This document shows positions 46,423-55,034 of a stretch of DNA of 64,000 bases, piece after piece. This DNA is from an uncultured Erythrobacter sp. Its GTDB lineage: Bacteria > Pseudomonadota > Alphaproteobacteria > Sphingomonadales > Sphingomonadaceae. The stretch covers positions 124,001 through 188,000 of the forward strand of contig CANMIS010000002.1 of assembly GCA_947498065.1 (NCBI GenBank), written 5' to 3'. Within the stretch, counting starts at the first letter, position 1; every line of letters begins with the position of its first letter. The position numbers were made by a program, and so were the translations under genes. The notes beneath the pieces were generated by a model. It did no database searches and was not told where the DNA came from. It was given only the letters and a program-made list of their open reading frames with translations.

Positions 46423-47469
46423 CTATTCGGTTCCGACCGCCTCTTCAAGCCGTGTGAAACCATTGCGCTGCATAAGCCGTTCAATTCCGCGTGCAATCTG
46501 AGCGCCCAGGCCCGGGCCTTCATAGACCATGGCGGAATAGAGCTGGACCAGACTGGCGCCCGCGCGGATGCGCTCCCATGCGTGCTCTGCGCTGGCAATG
46601 CCGCCGACCCCGATCAGTGGGATAGCGCCGCCGGTCGCTGCGCGGAAATCGCGCACGCGCTGCAATGCCAGGTCGCGCAATGGTGCGCCGGACAGCCCGC
46701 CGGTCTCACCTGCATGGTGTGAACGCAGCGCTGGGCGCGCAATGGTCGTGTTGGAGACGATCAGCGCGCCGAGCTGCTTGTCCAGAGCAATCCGAGCGAT
46801 CGCATCAATATCATCCTGCATCAGGTCAGGGGCGACCTTCAGGAAAATTGGCGGCAGTTTGGGAAGGCCTGCGCCCGCCTCTTCGCGCGCTTCGATCACC
46901 GCGTCGATCAATGCGCTGAGCGCGCCTTCATCTTGCAGAGCGCGCAGGCCAGGTGTGTTGGGGCTGGAAACATTCACTGCCAAATAGCTGGCGAGCGGCG
47001 TCATCATCCTGGCCATCGCTGCATAATCGGCGATGCGGTCTTCTGAGTCCTTATTGGCCCCGATATTAATGCCGACGATGCCGGGGTTGTCTTTGCGCCG
47101 CTCGAGCCGCGCAAGCGCCGCCGCGCCGCCGCCATTGTTAAAGCCCATGCGATTGATGACCGCCTTATCCTCAACCAGACGGAACAGGCGCGGCTTTGGA
47201 TTGCCAGCTTGCGGGCGCGGCGTGATCGAGCCGACTTCTGTAAAGCCAAATCCGAGGCCGAGCAGCTGATCGGGAACCTCTGCATCCTTATCAAAGCCCG
47301 CCGCGACACCGACTGGGTTGGGGAAATGGAGCCCTGCAATCTCAATCGCGCCCGGCCCTGTTTGTGAGCTTGCACGCAGCGGTGATGCTTTGAGCGCGGC
47401 GACACCGAGTCGGTGAGCCTTTTCCGAATCAAGCGAGAAAATTGCGGGGCGTAAGAGGTGAAACAACAT
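46423..47469 (-). CDS. pyrD: Dihydroorotate dehydrogenase (quinone), class 2
   Basis: Membrane-associated flavoenzyme of pyrimidine synthesis, 348 residues. The N-terminal amphipathic helix (FHLLRPAIFSLDSEKAHRLG) is typical of class 2. FPNPVGVAAGFDKDAEVPDQ, INRMGFNNGGGAA, VNVSSPNTPGLRALQ (catalytic Ser) and VSNTTIARP are present, and IPLIGVGGIASAE is the FMN phosphate site. The gap upstream (47470-47738) holds a terminator-like hairpin on the plus strand. Confidence 0.96.
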   Translation of the reverse strand: MLFHLLRPAIFSLDSEKAHRLGVAALKASPLRASSQTGPGAIEIAGLHFPNPVGVAAGFDKDAEVPDQLLGLGFGFTEVGSITPRPQAGNPKPRLFRLVEDKAVINRMGFNNGGGAAALARLERRKDNPGIVGINIGANKDSEDRIADYAAMARMMTPLASYLAVNVSSPNTPGLRALQDEGALSALIDAVIEAREEAGAGLPKLPPIFLKVAPDLMQDDIDAIARIALDKQLGALIVSNTTIARPALRSHHAGETGGLSGAPLRDLALQRVRDFRAATGGAIPLIGVGGIASAEHAWERIRAGASLVQLYSAMVYEGPGLGAQIARGIERLMQRNGFTRLEEAVGTE

Positions 47470-47604
47470 AACTGCGCGCTACCGTAATATTCGTGTTCTT
47501 GTCGAGGGTGCTTGCGCAATAGAATTCAGAAAAATTTTGGGCGAAGCTGCGATTTGTCGTTTGCATACAATTATTCGCCGCATTTCTATCCTACATAATG
47601 CGTG

Positions 47605-47690
47605 CGACCCGAAGGGCTCGGAGCAGCAATGCGAAGAGTTCCTCAACTTCAATAGGGCGGTTCTCATTTGAGAGCCGCCCTTTTTTTGTG
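47605..47690 (+). ncRNA. Candidate small RNA in the pyrD-AraC gap
   Basis: No reading frame of note lies upstream of a strong plus-strand terminator (47655-47687). A CATAAT element at 47594-47599, close to the -10 consensus, is about 6 bases before the proposed start. A short, separately transcribed RNA of about 85 nucleotides is one explanation; a leader ahead of the AraC gene is another. No family recognised. Confidence 0.3.
47655..47687 (+). terminator. Strong Rho-independent terminator with no obvious upstream gene
   Basis: GGGCGGTTCTCA (47655-47666) and TGAGAGCCGCCC (47669-47680) pair over 12 positions with one wobble, followed by TTTTTTT (47681-47687). Confidence 0.85.
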
Positions 47691-47738
47691 TTAAATCATA
47701 GGGGAAGCGGCTAGGCCCGCGTCCATGAGGCGCTCGTA

Positions 47739-48668
47739 ATGGTTGACCATCACTTTTCAGCGGCGGGTCAAAGTGAACCGGACTTTCCCGAGTCCGACAC
47801 CGGGTTTGCGCTCACTCCGGCATCGCTCATCTCAATCGACTACATCGCGCCGCCTTCCGCGATCAGCGATTATGTGACGACGCTCTATCATTTCCGCTGT
47901 GAAGAAGCGGAGATCCGCGACATTCAGCCTGCCTCAATCGGGCATCTCTCGCTGTTCCCCTATGGCAAAGGCGAAATGCTGTTTGCCAGCGGACGGCGTG
48001 ACCCCAATCCAGAAATCGCGATGCTAACCCCGCTATCGACCGCGACGCCGATTGTGGTCGAGGGACCGTTTCATGTGATCGGCGCAGCGCTCACGCCGCA
48101 GGGCTGGGGCGCGCTCACCGGATTGCATGCGGGCGAGCATCGTGACCGGATGATTGAGGCGCGCACTGTGCTCGGAAGCGAAGTCGTAGCTTTGGGCGAA
48201 CGCCTCAATGCGGGATACCGCGCGGGCAAATTCAGCGGGCGCCAATGCGCGCTGGAACTGGGCGCCTTTATCGAAGGCCGCGCGCGGCCGCTCAACGCGC
48301 GCCACAATGAGCTCATCCGCACGGTCAACCAGTGGCTCGGCGCTTCGCTCAATCCTGACCTCGCGGACCTAATGGCGGCGGCATCTTATTCAGAACGGCA
48401 GGTTCAGCGTCTGGTTGAGCGGTATTTCGGCCTTCCGCCGCAAGCGCTCGCGCGCAAATACCGCGCCTTGCGAGCCGCAGCATGGCTGTCTTTTCCGCAG
48501 CTCACCCCTGAATATGAGGCGGAATTGGCCGATGCATTTTTTGATCAATCGCATATGATCCGCGAGATTCAGCGTTTTGCCGGACGCACACCGGCGCGGC
48601 TGAGCGATGATGACAGTCCGTTCTTGAATGAAATGATCGACCTGAAGAATTTTCGCGAATTGGGTTAG
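47739..48668 (+). CDS. AraC-family transcriptional regulator
   Basis: A 309-residue protein. The C-terminal AraC-type helix-turn-helix (about 200-290) has LADLMAAASYSERQVQRLVE, YFGLPPQALARKYRALRAA and FFDQSHMIREIQRFAGRTPA. The N-terminal part is a poorly conserved cupin-like effector domain. Neighbours do not point to a specific target. Confidence 0.85.
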   Translation: MVDHHFSAAGQSEPDFPESDTGFALTPASLISIDYIAPPSAISDYVTTLYHFRCEEAEIRDIQPASIGHLSLFPYGKGEMLFASGRRDPNPEIAMLTPLSTATPIVVEGPFHVIGAALTPQGWGALTGLHAGEHRDRMIEARTVLGSEVVALGERLNAGYRAGKFSGRQCALELGAFIEGRARPLNARHNELIRTVNQWLGASLNPDLADLMAAASYSERQVQRLVERYFGLPPQALARKYRALRAAAWLSFPQLTPEYEAELADAFFDQSHMIREIQRFAGRTPARLSDDDSPFLNEMIDLKNFRELG

Positions 48669-48741
48669 GAACTGCGGGGATTTGCACCGCGAAACCCGCT
48701 TCGGACCGCCTACCGAGACATGACCACTAATGAGGATATCT

Positions 48742-50592
48742 ATGCGCCGCTCTGCCCTCCTGTTTAGCTCCACTATTGCTCTGGCTCTCGCTGCTTGCGC
48801 ACCCACCGCAGCCCAGCAGCCACTGGCCAGCGCGGATGCGTCCCTGGACACCGCCGAGGCCGCGCTTTCGCTGAGTGAGTTTTTTGAGAAATATGATGAA
48901 GCGCAATTGGAGCTCTCGCCTGAGGCCAAGGCCTACCGCGGCATTCGTGACGCCTCCTATGACAAATGGGATGACTACAGCGATGAAGGTGCGGCTATGC
49001 AGCAAGAATTGCTGCAATTCGTGGCCGGTTACATGCGCGAGAACTATGATCTTGATAGCTTGTCAGGCGATGATGCGCTTTCATTCCGTCTGTTTGAGGC
49101 GATGGCAGAGCGCAGCGCTAGGACATATAAATATCGCAAGAATGTCTATCTGTTCAATCAAATGCGCGGCGCTCAGAGCGGCCTACCAGCGTTCCTGATC
49201 AACATTCATCGGGTCTCATCGCGTAGCGATGCCGTAGACTATGCTGATCGTGTCGCGGGCATGGGGGCGGTGCTCGATATACTGACAGTCGAGGCGCGCG
49301 AGCGAGCGGAAAATGGCGTGATGCCGCCCAAATGGGTTTATCCTTATGTGATCAGCGATATTGAGAACCTGCTGAATGCTGGCGAAGAGAATGCGGTCTT
49401 GGCCGACTTCAAGACTAAGGTCGAAGCCCTGCCACTGGTTGATGAAAACGACGCTTCAGAGGCAGCAGAGGCATCGATCCTGTACGAACTGGCGCGCGAT
49501 GCTTGGTTTGGCTCGGCTGAGCCTGCGCTGCGCAGCCTGCTTGCCGAAATGAAGCGCCAGGAAGCTATCGCGCCAATCGATGACGGCGTGTGGCGCCTGC
49601 CGGATGGTGCCAATTATTACAGCGCCCTGCTCAAGAACTACACCACCACCGATCTGACCGCGGATGAGATCCATAATATCGGCCTAAGCGAAGTTGAGCG
49701 GATCCACGGCGAGATGCGCGCGATCATGGCCAAGGTCGGGTTTGAAGGCAGCCTGCAGGACTTCTTCAAATTCACCCGCAATGACGACCGCTTCTTTTAC
49801 ACCAGCCGCGAGGATTACCTTGCCGATGCCAATGCAGTGCTGCGAAAAATGGAGGCCAAGCTGCCAGACTATTTTGGCCGTTTGCCCAAGGCTCCCATGG
49901 TGATCAAACCGGTCGAGGCGTTCCGCGAAAAGAGCGCAGGTAAAGCGTTTTACCAGAGCCCCGCGCCGGACGGATCGCGCCCCGGCACCTATTATGTGAA
50001 CCTCTATAATCTGCGCGATATGAGCAAGAATGAGCTGGAGGCGCTGGCCTATCACGAGGGTTCACCCGGCCACCATCTTCAGCGCGCGTTGCAAACCGAA
50101 ATGGGCGACCTGCCGCCTTTCCGGCGGTTTGGCGGGGTGACCGCTTATACCGAAGGTTGGGGGCTGTATTCTGAGGAGCTGGGCAAGGACATGGGCTTCT
50201 ACACCGATCCCTATTCCGATTTTGGCCGGCTTGGCATGGAGCTTTGGCGGGCCTGCCGCCTGGTGGTCGACACCGGTATCCATGACAAACGCTGGAGCCG
50301 TGAGAAGGCGATCCAATATCTCACCGACAACACGCCCAATCCCGATGGCGACATCCGCAAGGCGATTGAGCGCTACATCGTCTATCCTGGCCAAGCGACC
50401 GCCTATACCATCGGCAAGCTGAAGATCATGGAGCTGCGCGAGCAGGCCAAGACCCGGCTGGGCGTTCAGTTCGACATTCGCGAGTTTCACGATGTGGTCT
50501 TGGAATCCGGCCCGGTTCCGCTCGATATTCTGGAAGAGAATGTTGAGAGCTACATCAACAAGCGCTTGGCCATCATGACAGACGGGTCCTGA
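48742..50592 (+). CDS. DUF885 family predicted metallopeptidase, lipoprotein
   Basis: A 616-residue exported protein. Residues 1-18 are a signal peptide with lipobox LALAAC. The DUF885 fold contains the metal-binding HEGSPGHH motif, with TAYTEGWGLYSEELGKDMGF downstream carrying the likely third ligand. Function by family is a peptidase; the substrate is unknown. ATG at 48742 has GAGG upstream at good spacing; an earlier ATG at 48730 overlaps that signal. Confidence 0.87.
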   Translation: MRRSALLFSSTIALALAACAPTAAQQPLASADASLDTAEAALSLSEFFEKYDEAQLELSPEAKAYRGIRDASYDKWDDYSDEGAAMQQELLQFVAGYMRENYDLDSLSGDDALSFRLFEAMAERSARTYKYRKNVYLFNQMRGAQSGLPAFLINIHRVSSRSDAVDYADRVAGMGAVLDILTVEARERAENGVMPPKWVYPYVISDIENLLNAGEENAVLADFKTKVEALPLVDENDASEAAEASILYELARDAWFGSAEPALRSLLAEMKRQEAIAPIDDGVWRLPDGANYYSALLKNYTTTDLTADEIHNIGLSEVERIHGEMRAIMAKVGFEGSLQDFFKFTRNDDRFFYTSREDYLADANAVLRKMEAKLPDYFGRLPKAPMVIKPVEAFREKSAGKAFYQSPAPDGSRPGTYYVNLYNLRDMSKNELEALAYHEGSPGHHLQRALQTEMGDLPPFRRFGGVTAYTEGWGLYSEELGKDMGFYTDPYSDFGRLGMELWRACRLVVDTGIHDKRWSREKAIQYLTDNTPNPDGDIRKAIERYIVYPGQATAYTIGKLKIMELREQAKTRLGVQFDIREFHDVVLESGPVPLDILEENVESYINKRLAIMTDGS

Positions 50593-50651
50593 TCGGAGAC
50601 GAATAGCGCTCCAGGCGCTAACGACTCGCAACAGTCGCATTTGCGTTGAAT

Positions 50652-50697
50652 TCGGACAGATTCGCTCCTAATTGCAATTCGGAACGAATCTGTCCGA
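50652..50697. promoter_or_regulatory. 46-base near-palindrome upstream of rrf2-suf operon
   Basis: TCGGACAGATTCG (50652-50664) and CGAATCTGTCCGA (50685-50697) are perfect 13-bp arms, and AATTGCAATT (50670-50679) is a perfect palindrome sharing the same centre at 50674.5. Of 23 half-site pairs, 21 match. It ends 44 bases before the regulator start. No T run follows, so it is more likely an operator than a terminator. Confidence 0.65.
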
Positions 50698-50741
50698 TTA
50701 AGAGTTTTGGCTGTGTCATCACTCTGGAAATGTAGCGAGCC

Positions 50742-51152
50742 ATGCGCCTTTCAAACCTTGCCGATTATGCCGTGATCATCATGCGTCAGGCCGCCAGCCA
50801 TTGCGGCGATGGGCGGGTGAGCGCGGCTGAACTGGCCAAGGAAACCGGCCTGCCCGTGCCAACGGTCCAGCGGCTCGTATCAAAGCTGACGGGTGCGCAT
50901 TTGCTGCGCTCGGTTCGCGGCGCGCATGGCGGATTGCAATTGGCGCGCCCCGCCGCCGCGATCAGCGTGGCCGACATCATCGAAGCGGTGGAGGGGCCGA
51001 TTGCCCTTACCGCCTGTATTGATTCCAACGATTGCGACTTTGAGGCCGCTTGCGAAATGAAACCGCATTGGCCGATCATCAACACCGCATTGCGCGGCGC
51101 CTTGGCGGATATCCCGCTGACGCAGCTGGTGCATGCAGAGGAACTGGCATGA
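50742..51152 (+). CDS. Rrf2-family Fe-S regulator (IscR/SufR-like)
   Basis: Winged-helix regulator, 136 residues. [14 protein letters not shown] opens the DNA-binding domain, with [19 protein letters not shown] the recognition part and [11 protein letters not shown] the wing. The [2Fe-2S] ligands Cys92, Cys98 and Cys104 ([17 protein letters not shown]) match the spacing of E. coli IscR; a His lies at 109. This implies cluster-dependent control of the suf genes that follow. Its stop overlaps the sufB start by four bases (ATGA). Confidence 0.93.
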   Translation: MRLSNLADYAVIIMRQAASHCGDGRVSAAELAKETGLPVPTVQRLVSKLTGAHLLRSVRGAHGGLQLARPAAAISVADIIEAVEGPIALTACIDSNDCDFEAACEMKPHWPIINTALRGALADIPLTQLVHAEELA

Positions 51153-52660
51153 GCGATAATCTCGATATTCAGGAAAACCCACTTCCCGACGCGCCTGAAA
51201 TTGACGCCGAGGCCAAAGAGGCAGCGGCCAATGCGGCGGAATATGAGCATGGTTGGTCGGCGGAAATCGACACTGAGTTTGCCGAAAAAGGCCTCACCGA
51301 GGACACCGTTCGGTTCATCTCGGGCAAAAAGGGCGAGCCGGAATGGATGCTTGATTGGCGTCTGAAGGCGTTCCGCCTGTGGGAGCAGATGGAAGAGCCG
51401 GATTGGGCCAAGGTTGGCTATCCGAAAATCGACTATCAAGACGCCTATTATTACGCCGCGCCGACGAAGAAGATTGAGCTGGATTCGCTTGATGATCTCG
51501 ATCCCGATATCAAGGCGGTTTACGACAAGCTTGGCATTCCGCTGGGCGAGCAAGAGGTGCTGGCCGGGGTCAAAGGCGCCAAGAAAGTCGCGGTCGACGC
51601 CGTGTTTGACAGTGTCAGCGTGGCGACCACATTCCGCGAAGAGCTGAAGAAGGCGGGCGTCATCTTCCTGTCGATCTCCGAGGCGATCAAGGAATATCCA
51701 GAGCTGGTAAAAAAATGGCTCGGCAAGGTCGTGCCTCAGCGCGACAATTACTTTGCGACGCTGAACTGCGCGATCTTTTCCGATGGCACTTTCGTCTATG
51801 TGCCAGAGGGCGTGCGCTGCCCGATGGAGCTCAGCACCTATTTCCGCATCAATGCGGAGAACACTGGCCAGTTCGAGCGGACCCTGATCATCGCTGAAAA
51901 GGGCTCTTACGTCTCTTATCTCGAAGGCTGCACCGCGCCGATGCGCGACGAGAACCAGCTGCACGCCGCCGTGGTCGAATTGGTCGCGATGGAAGATGCC
52001 GAGATCAAATATTCGACCGTGCAAAACTGGTATCCCGGCAACAGCGAAGGCGTGGGCGGGATCTACAATTTCGTGACCAAGCGCGGGCTATGCCAGGGTG
52101 ACCGCTCCAAGATCAGCTGGACGCAGGTGGAAACCGGCTCTGCTGTGACGTGGAAATACCCGTCCTGCGTGCTCAACGGCGAAGACAGCGTGGGCGAGTT
52201 CTACTCGGTCGCCGTCACCAACAATTTCCAGCAGGCCGACACCGGCACGAAGATGATCCACAATGGCAAGGGCTCGCGCTCCACCATCATCTCCAAGGGT
52301 ATTTCGGCGGGCAAATCGAACAACACCTATCGCGGCCTTGTGCGGGTTGGCCCAAATGCCGACGGCGTGCGCAATTTCACGCAGTGTGACAGCCTGCTGC
52401 TCGGCGATGAATGCGGCGCGCACACGGTGCCCTATATCGAGGTGAAGAACCCCGGCGCTCAGATCGAGCACGAGGCGACCACCAGCAAAATCAGCGAAGA
52501 GCAGATGTTCTACGCGCAGCAACGCGGGCTGGACGAGGAAGAGGCGGTGGCGCTGATCGTCAATGGCTTTGCGAAAGATGTGCTGAAAGAGCTGCCGATG
52601 GAGTTTGCGGTCGAGGCGCAGAAATTGCTGGCGATCTCGCTTGAGGGGAGTGTGGGGTGA
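51149..52660 (+). CDS. sufB: Fe-S cluster scaffold subunit SufB
   Basis: Scaffold subunit of the SufBCD complex, 503 residues. [60 protein letters not shown] and [17 protein letters not shown] [20 protein letters not shown] are SufB landmarks. The ATG at 51149 begins a typical N-terminus and overlaps the regulator stop. The stop overlaps the GTG of the next small gene (GTGA). Confidence 0.97.
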   Translation: MSDNLDIQENPLPDAPEIDAEAKEAAANAAEYEHGWSAEIDTEFAEKGLTEDTVRFISGKKGEPEWMLDWRLKAFRLWEQMEEPDWAKVGYPKIDYQDAYYYAAPTKKIELDSLDDLDPDIKAVYDKLGIPLGEQEVLAGVKGAKKVAVDAVFDSVSVATTFREELKKAGVIFLSISEAIKEYPELVKKWLGKVVPQRDNYFATLNCAIFSDGTFVYVPEGVRCPMELSTYFRINAENTGQFERTLIIAEKGSYVSYLEGCTAPMRDENQLHAAVVELVAMEDAEIKYSTVQNWYPGNSEGVGGIYNFVTKRGLCQGDRSKISWTQVETGSAVTWKYPSCVLNGEDSVGEFYSVAVTNNFQQADTGTKMIHNGKGSRSTIISKGISAGKSNNTYRGLVRVGPNADGVRNFTQCDSLLLGDECGAHTVPYIEVKNPGAQIEHEATTSKISEEQMFYAQQRGLDEEEAVALIVNGFAKDVLKELPMEFAVEAQKLLAISLEGSVG

Positions 52661-52908
52661 GCTTTTTCGATCTCGCCTCGCTCGTATTTTACGGCCTCCT
52701 TTGGCTCTTTCTGGCTGGGTGCCTGATGAACATAGCTTGGACCGGGTACTTCGGCTTTTGGACGCGAAAAACCAGTGGTAGGCGCTCACCGGCAATTCGC
52801 TCAGAAGCACCAATCAAATTTTGGCTCACTTGGTTAGCGATCGCTCTTCCTTTCGCATGGTTCACCTTCATCGCCTTCGTCGCCATTCTTATCGAGCTTA
52901 GTGAATGA
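52657..52908 (+). CDS. Small membrane protein inside the suf operon
   Basis: An unrecognised 83-residue protein with two hydrophobic segments (about 6-28 and 55-79), separated by a basic loop ([18 protein letters not shown]). It starts with GTG, overlapping the sufB stop by four bases, and its stop overlaps the next ATG. Not a known Suf component. Confidence 0.65.
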   Translation: MSFFDLASLVFYGLLWLFLAGCLMNIAWTGYFGFWTRKTSGRRSPAIRSEAPIKFWLTWLAIALPFAWFTFIAFVAILIELSE

Positions 52909-53021
52909 CTGACCGCAAAACCCTAGGCCTCCACGAGCCATCCGACCAAGCCCCTGCGATCACCCAAAAGGACCTCGGACGGAATGTGCCCGCCACGAGC
53001 CTCCACAGGAGCGCCCGGTGA
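52905..53021 (+). CDS. 38-residue coupled small ORF in the suf operon
   Basis: ATG at 52905 overlaps the previous stop (ATGA) and its TGA at 53019-53021 overlaps the next start (GTGA). The peptide [20 protein letters not shown] continues to 38 residues. It has no membrane segment. The double four-base coupling argues for translation; it could also be a remnant of a longer gene. Confidence 0.5.
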   Translation: MTDRKTLGLHEPSDQAPAITQKDLGRNVPATSLHRSAR

Positions 53022-53710
53022 GCCTCACTTACGAAGTTGCTGTCCCACAGGGCAAATGGCCGAGCTTTGGCCAGATGAATGCGGCGCTGCAGCAGCGCGG
53101 CTACCCTTTGCGTGTGCTGCTTCAAGGCGATCAAAAACTCGATGATCCGATGCAGGAATTTGACGGCTTCTTGAGCTTCCACGTCGAGTTCATGGGTGAA
53201 TTTCAGGAGATGGAAGTTTACTGCCAGCCCTACGGCCCCAAATTTCCGGATCACCGTATTACTGAAGACACCAACGAACACCTCGAAGAGATCGGTTCTG
53301 AATTTCGCGTCAAAGATGGCGATCACAATATGAATGTCGGCTTTGGCCCTCGCATTCCGCAAAAACACTTTGCTCCCTATTGCTTGCTTATGGGAACTTT
53401 GGTGCGCGATTTTGGTGGTTATGGCTATGAAGGCCAAGGCCCGTCTTTTGGGCGGATGGACTGGGCGCAGGAGCTGCTTGATAATGCAGAGGGCACTATT
53501 GAGTACGAGCGCAAGCAGGCTGCCAGCACCGCTGCAAAAGAACGAGAAGACGCCGATGCTGCTTTGGCCGCACAGATCAGTGCGCAAACCGCTGCCAAGC
53601 AGAAAAAGGGCTTTCCCCTATGGCGCACTTTGGCTGTGATCGTGGTCATGCTGCTGCTGGCCGAATTCGTTGACAAGAACATCTACAATTTCACTGGAAC
53701 GGGCGCATGA
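53018..53710 (+). CDS. Tail-anchored protein inside the suf operon
   Basis: An unrecognised 230-residue protein. The N-terminal ~150 residues are soluble (SLTYEVAVPQGKWPSFGQMN, then FLSFHVEFMGEFQEMEVYCQ). A coiled-coil-like, Ala/Glu-rich segment lies at about 160-200, and a single C-terminal membrane helix at about 204-221 (TLAVIVVMLLLAEFV) anchors it. GTG start in GTGA overlap; stop overlaps the next gene (ATGA). Confidence 0.65.
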   Translation: MSLTYEVAVPQGKWPSFGQMNAALQQRGYPLRVLLQGDQKLDDPMQEFDGFLSFHVEFMGEFQEMEVYCQPYGPKFPDHRITEDTNEHLEEIGSEFRVKDGDHNMNVGFGPRIPQKHFAPYCLLMGTLVRDFGGYGYEGQGPSFGRMDWAQELLDNAEGTIEYERKQAASTAAKEREDADAALAAQISAQTAAKQKKGFPLWRTLAVIVVMLLLAEFVDKNIYNFTGTGA

Positions 53711-54216
53711 CCGAACGCAAGAAACTCGCCCTTAAGCCTTCTGACGAGGCGATTGATCCCGAGACCCTCAACAAAAAGGGCCGCGGGTGGAAGATATCGG
53801 ACAAGCGTCTCGACGCGCTGCATGACCGTGCGCGCGAAATGCGGCGCTTCGCTTCGCCCGCCAACAAGGCGCTCGCTAAGCGCTTTGCCGAAGCCGATAT
53901 GGGCAAATACACCTTCAAACGCTTCGCCGTCGTCGGCAGCGCAATTGTCGACTTCAACTGCCACAACCTCGGCATGGCGATCATCATCGAGGAAGAGGAT
54001 GACGATCTGGCGATCTCCAAGCGCCGCGACAAAAGCCTGGAGGCGGTCGGCATTCGCGTGATGCGGATCAAGGCTGAGCACATCCTGGAAAACATGGACA
54101 AGGTGCTGGAACGCATCACGATCGGCATGCGCATGCGCATTGGCGACAAGAAAGACGCCGCGCGGGCCCACCGCGAAGAAAACCCCAACCAAGATTACCC
54201 CCGCCGCCGCGATTGA
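53707..54216 (+). CDS. DUF559-like (Vsr/restriction-fold) protein inside the suf operon
   Basis: A 169-residue protein with similarity to the DUF559 PD-(D/E)XK-like fold. YTFKRFAVVGSAIVDFNCHN (69-88) matches the family's second motif with Asp82. MAIIIEEEDDD (90-100, Glu95) is the third. RRDKSLEAVGIRVMRIKAEH corresponds to the C-terminal helix-strand. The usual first-motif Glu is not present (ANKALAKRF instead), so nuclease activity is uncertain. It overlaps its upstream neighbour by four bases. Confidence 0.6.
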   Translation: MTERKKLALKPSDEAIDPETLNKKGRGWKISDKRLDALHDRAREMRRFASPANKALAKRFAEADMGKYTFKRFAVVGSAIVDFNCHNLGMAIIIEEEDDDLAISKRRDKSLEAVGIRVMRIKAEHILENMDKVLERITIGMRMRIGDKKDAARAHREENPNQDYPRRRD

Positions 54217-54257
54217 GCCGAGCTGGCGACAACCATTTTGCAAAGAGAACATGTCCA

Positions 54258-55034
54258 ATGCTGAAGATTGAAAACCTCCACGCCGAAACCGCCGGCAAAG
54301 CGATCCTGAAGGGGTTGAGCCTCGAAATTCGCCCCGGCCAGGTGCATGCGATTATGGGCCCCAATGGTGCGGGCAAATCGACGCTCGCCAATGTGCTGGG
54401 CGGAAAGCCGGGTTACGAAGTGACCGGCGGCAGCGTGGCGTTCATGGGGCAAGACCTGCTCGATTTGGACCCGCATGAGCGCGCCGCCGCTGGCCTGTTC
54501 CTCGGCTTTCAATACCCGGTTGAAATCCCGGGTGTTTCCAACGTGCAATTCCTGCGCGAGGCGCTGAACGCTCAGCGTAAGGTGCGCGGCGAAGAGCCAT
54601 TGTCCGGCGGCGAATTTCTGAAGCTGGCCAAGGAAAAGGCTGGCCTGCTGGGCATGGATATGGACATGCTAAAACGGCACGTGAATGTCGGCTTTTCGGG
54701 CGGCGAGAAAAAGCGCGCGGAAATGGTGCAAATGGGCATCCTCGCCCCGTCATTGGCGGTGCTAGACGAGACCGATAGCGGCCTCGACATCGATGCACTG
54801 CGTGTGGTGGGCGAGGGCATCAATGCCATCATGCGCCCGCAAGGCGGCGCGGCTGATAAGGGCGTGCTGCTGATCACCCACTATCAACGTTTGCTTGACG
54901 TCGTGAAGCCTGACCTGGTCAGCGTGCTGGCCGATGGCCGGATTATCGAAACCGGCGGTCCAGAGCTGGCTCTGCGGCTTGAGAACGAAGGCTATGACGC
55001 GGTTATGGCCGAAAACCTCGGGGCGGCGGCGTGA
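54258..55034 (+). CDS. sufC: Fe-S assembly ATPase SufC
   Basis: ABC-type ATPase of the SufBCD scaffold, 258 residues. Walker A GPNGAGKST, signature FSGGEKKRAEMVQ, Walker B LAVLDETDSGLDIDAL and LLITHYQRLLDVV are present. The ATG at 54258 is chosen over upstream in-frame codons. It is separated from sufB by about 1.6 kb of non-Suf genes. The stop overlaps sufD (GTGA). Confidence 0.97.
   Translation: MLKIENLHAETAGKAILKGLSLEIRPGQVHAIMGPNGAGKSTLANVLGGKPGYEVTGGSVAFMGQDLLDLDPHERAAAGLFLGFQYPVEIPGVSNVQFLREALNAQRKVRGEEPLSGGEFLKLAKEKAGLLGMDMDMLKRHVNVGFSGGEKKRAEMVQMGILAPSLAVLDETDSGLDIDALRVVGEGINAIMRPQGGAADKGVLLITHYQRLLDVVKPDLVSVLADGRIIETGGPELALRLENEGYDAVMAENLGAAA

Noticed and set aside
50786..52024. Long minus-strand frame (about 412 codons) opposite the Rrf2 gene and sufB
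   Set aside because: Same reason: well-conserved Suf genes occupy the plus strand, and the translated antisense sequence shows no motif.
54679..54690. CACGTG core in sufC as a further parS
   Set aside because: Flanks (AACGG... and AATGT...) do not match the TGTTTCACGTGAAACA arms; only the six-base core is shared.
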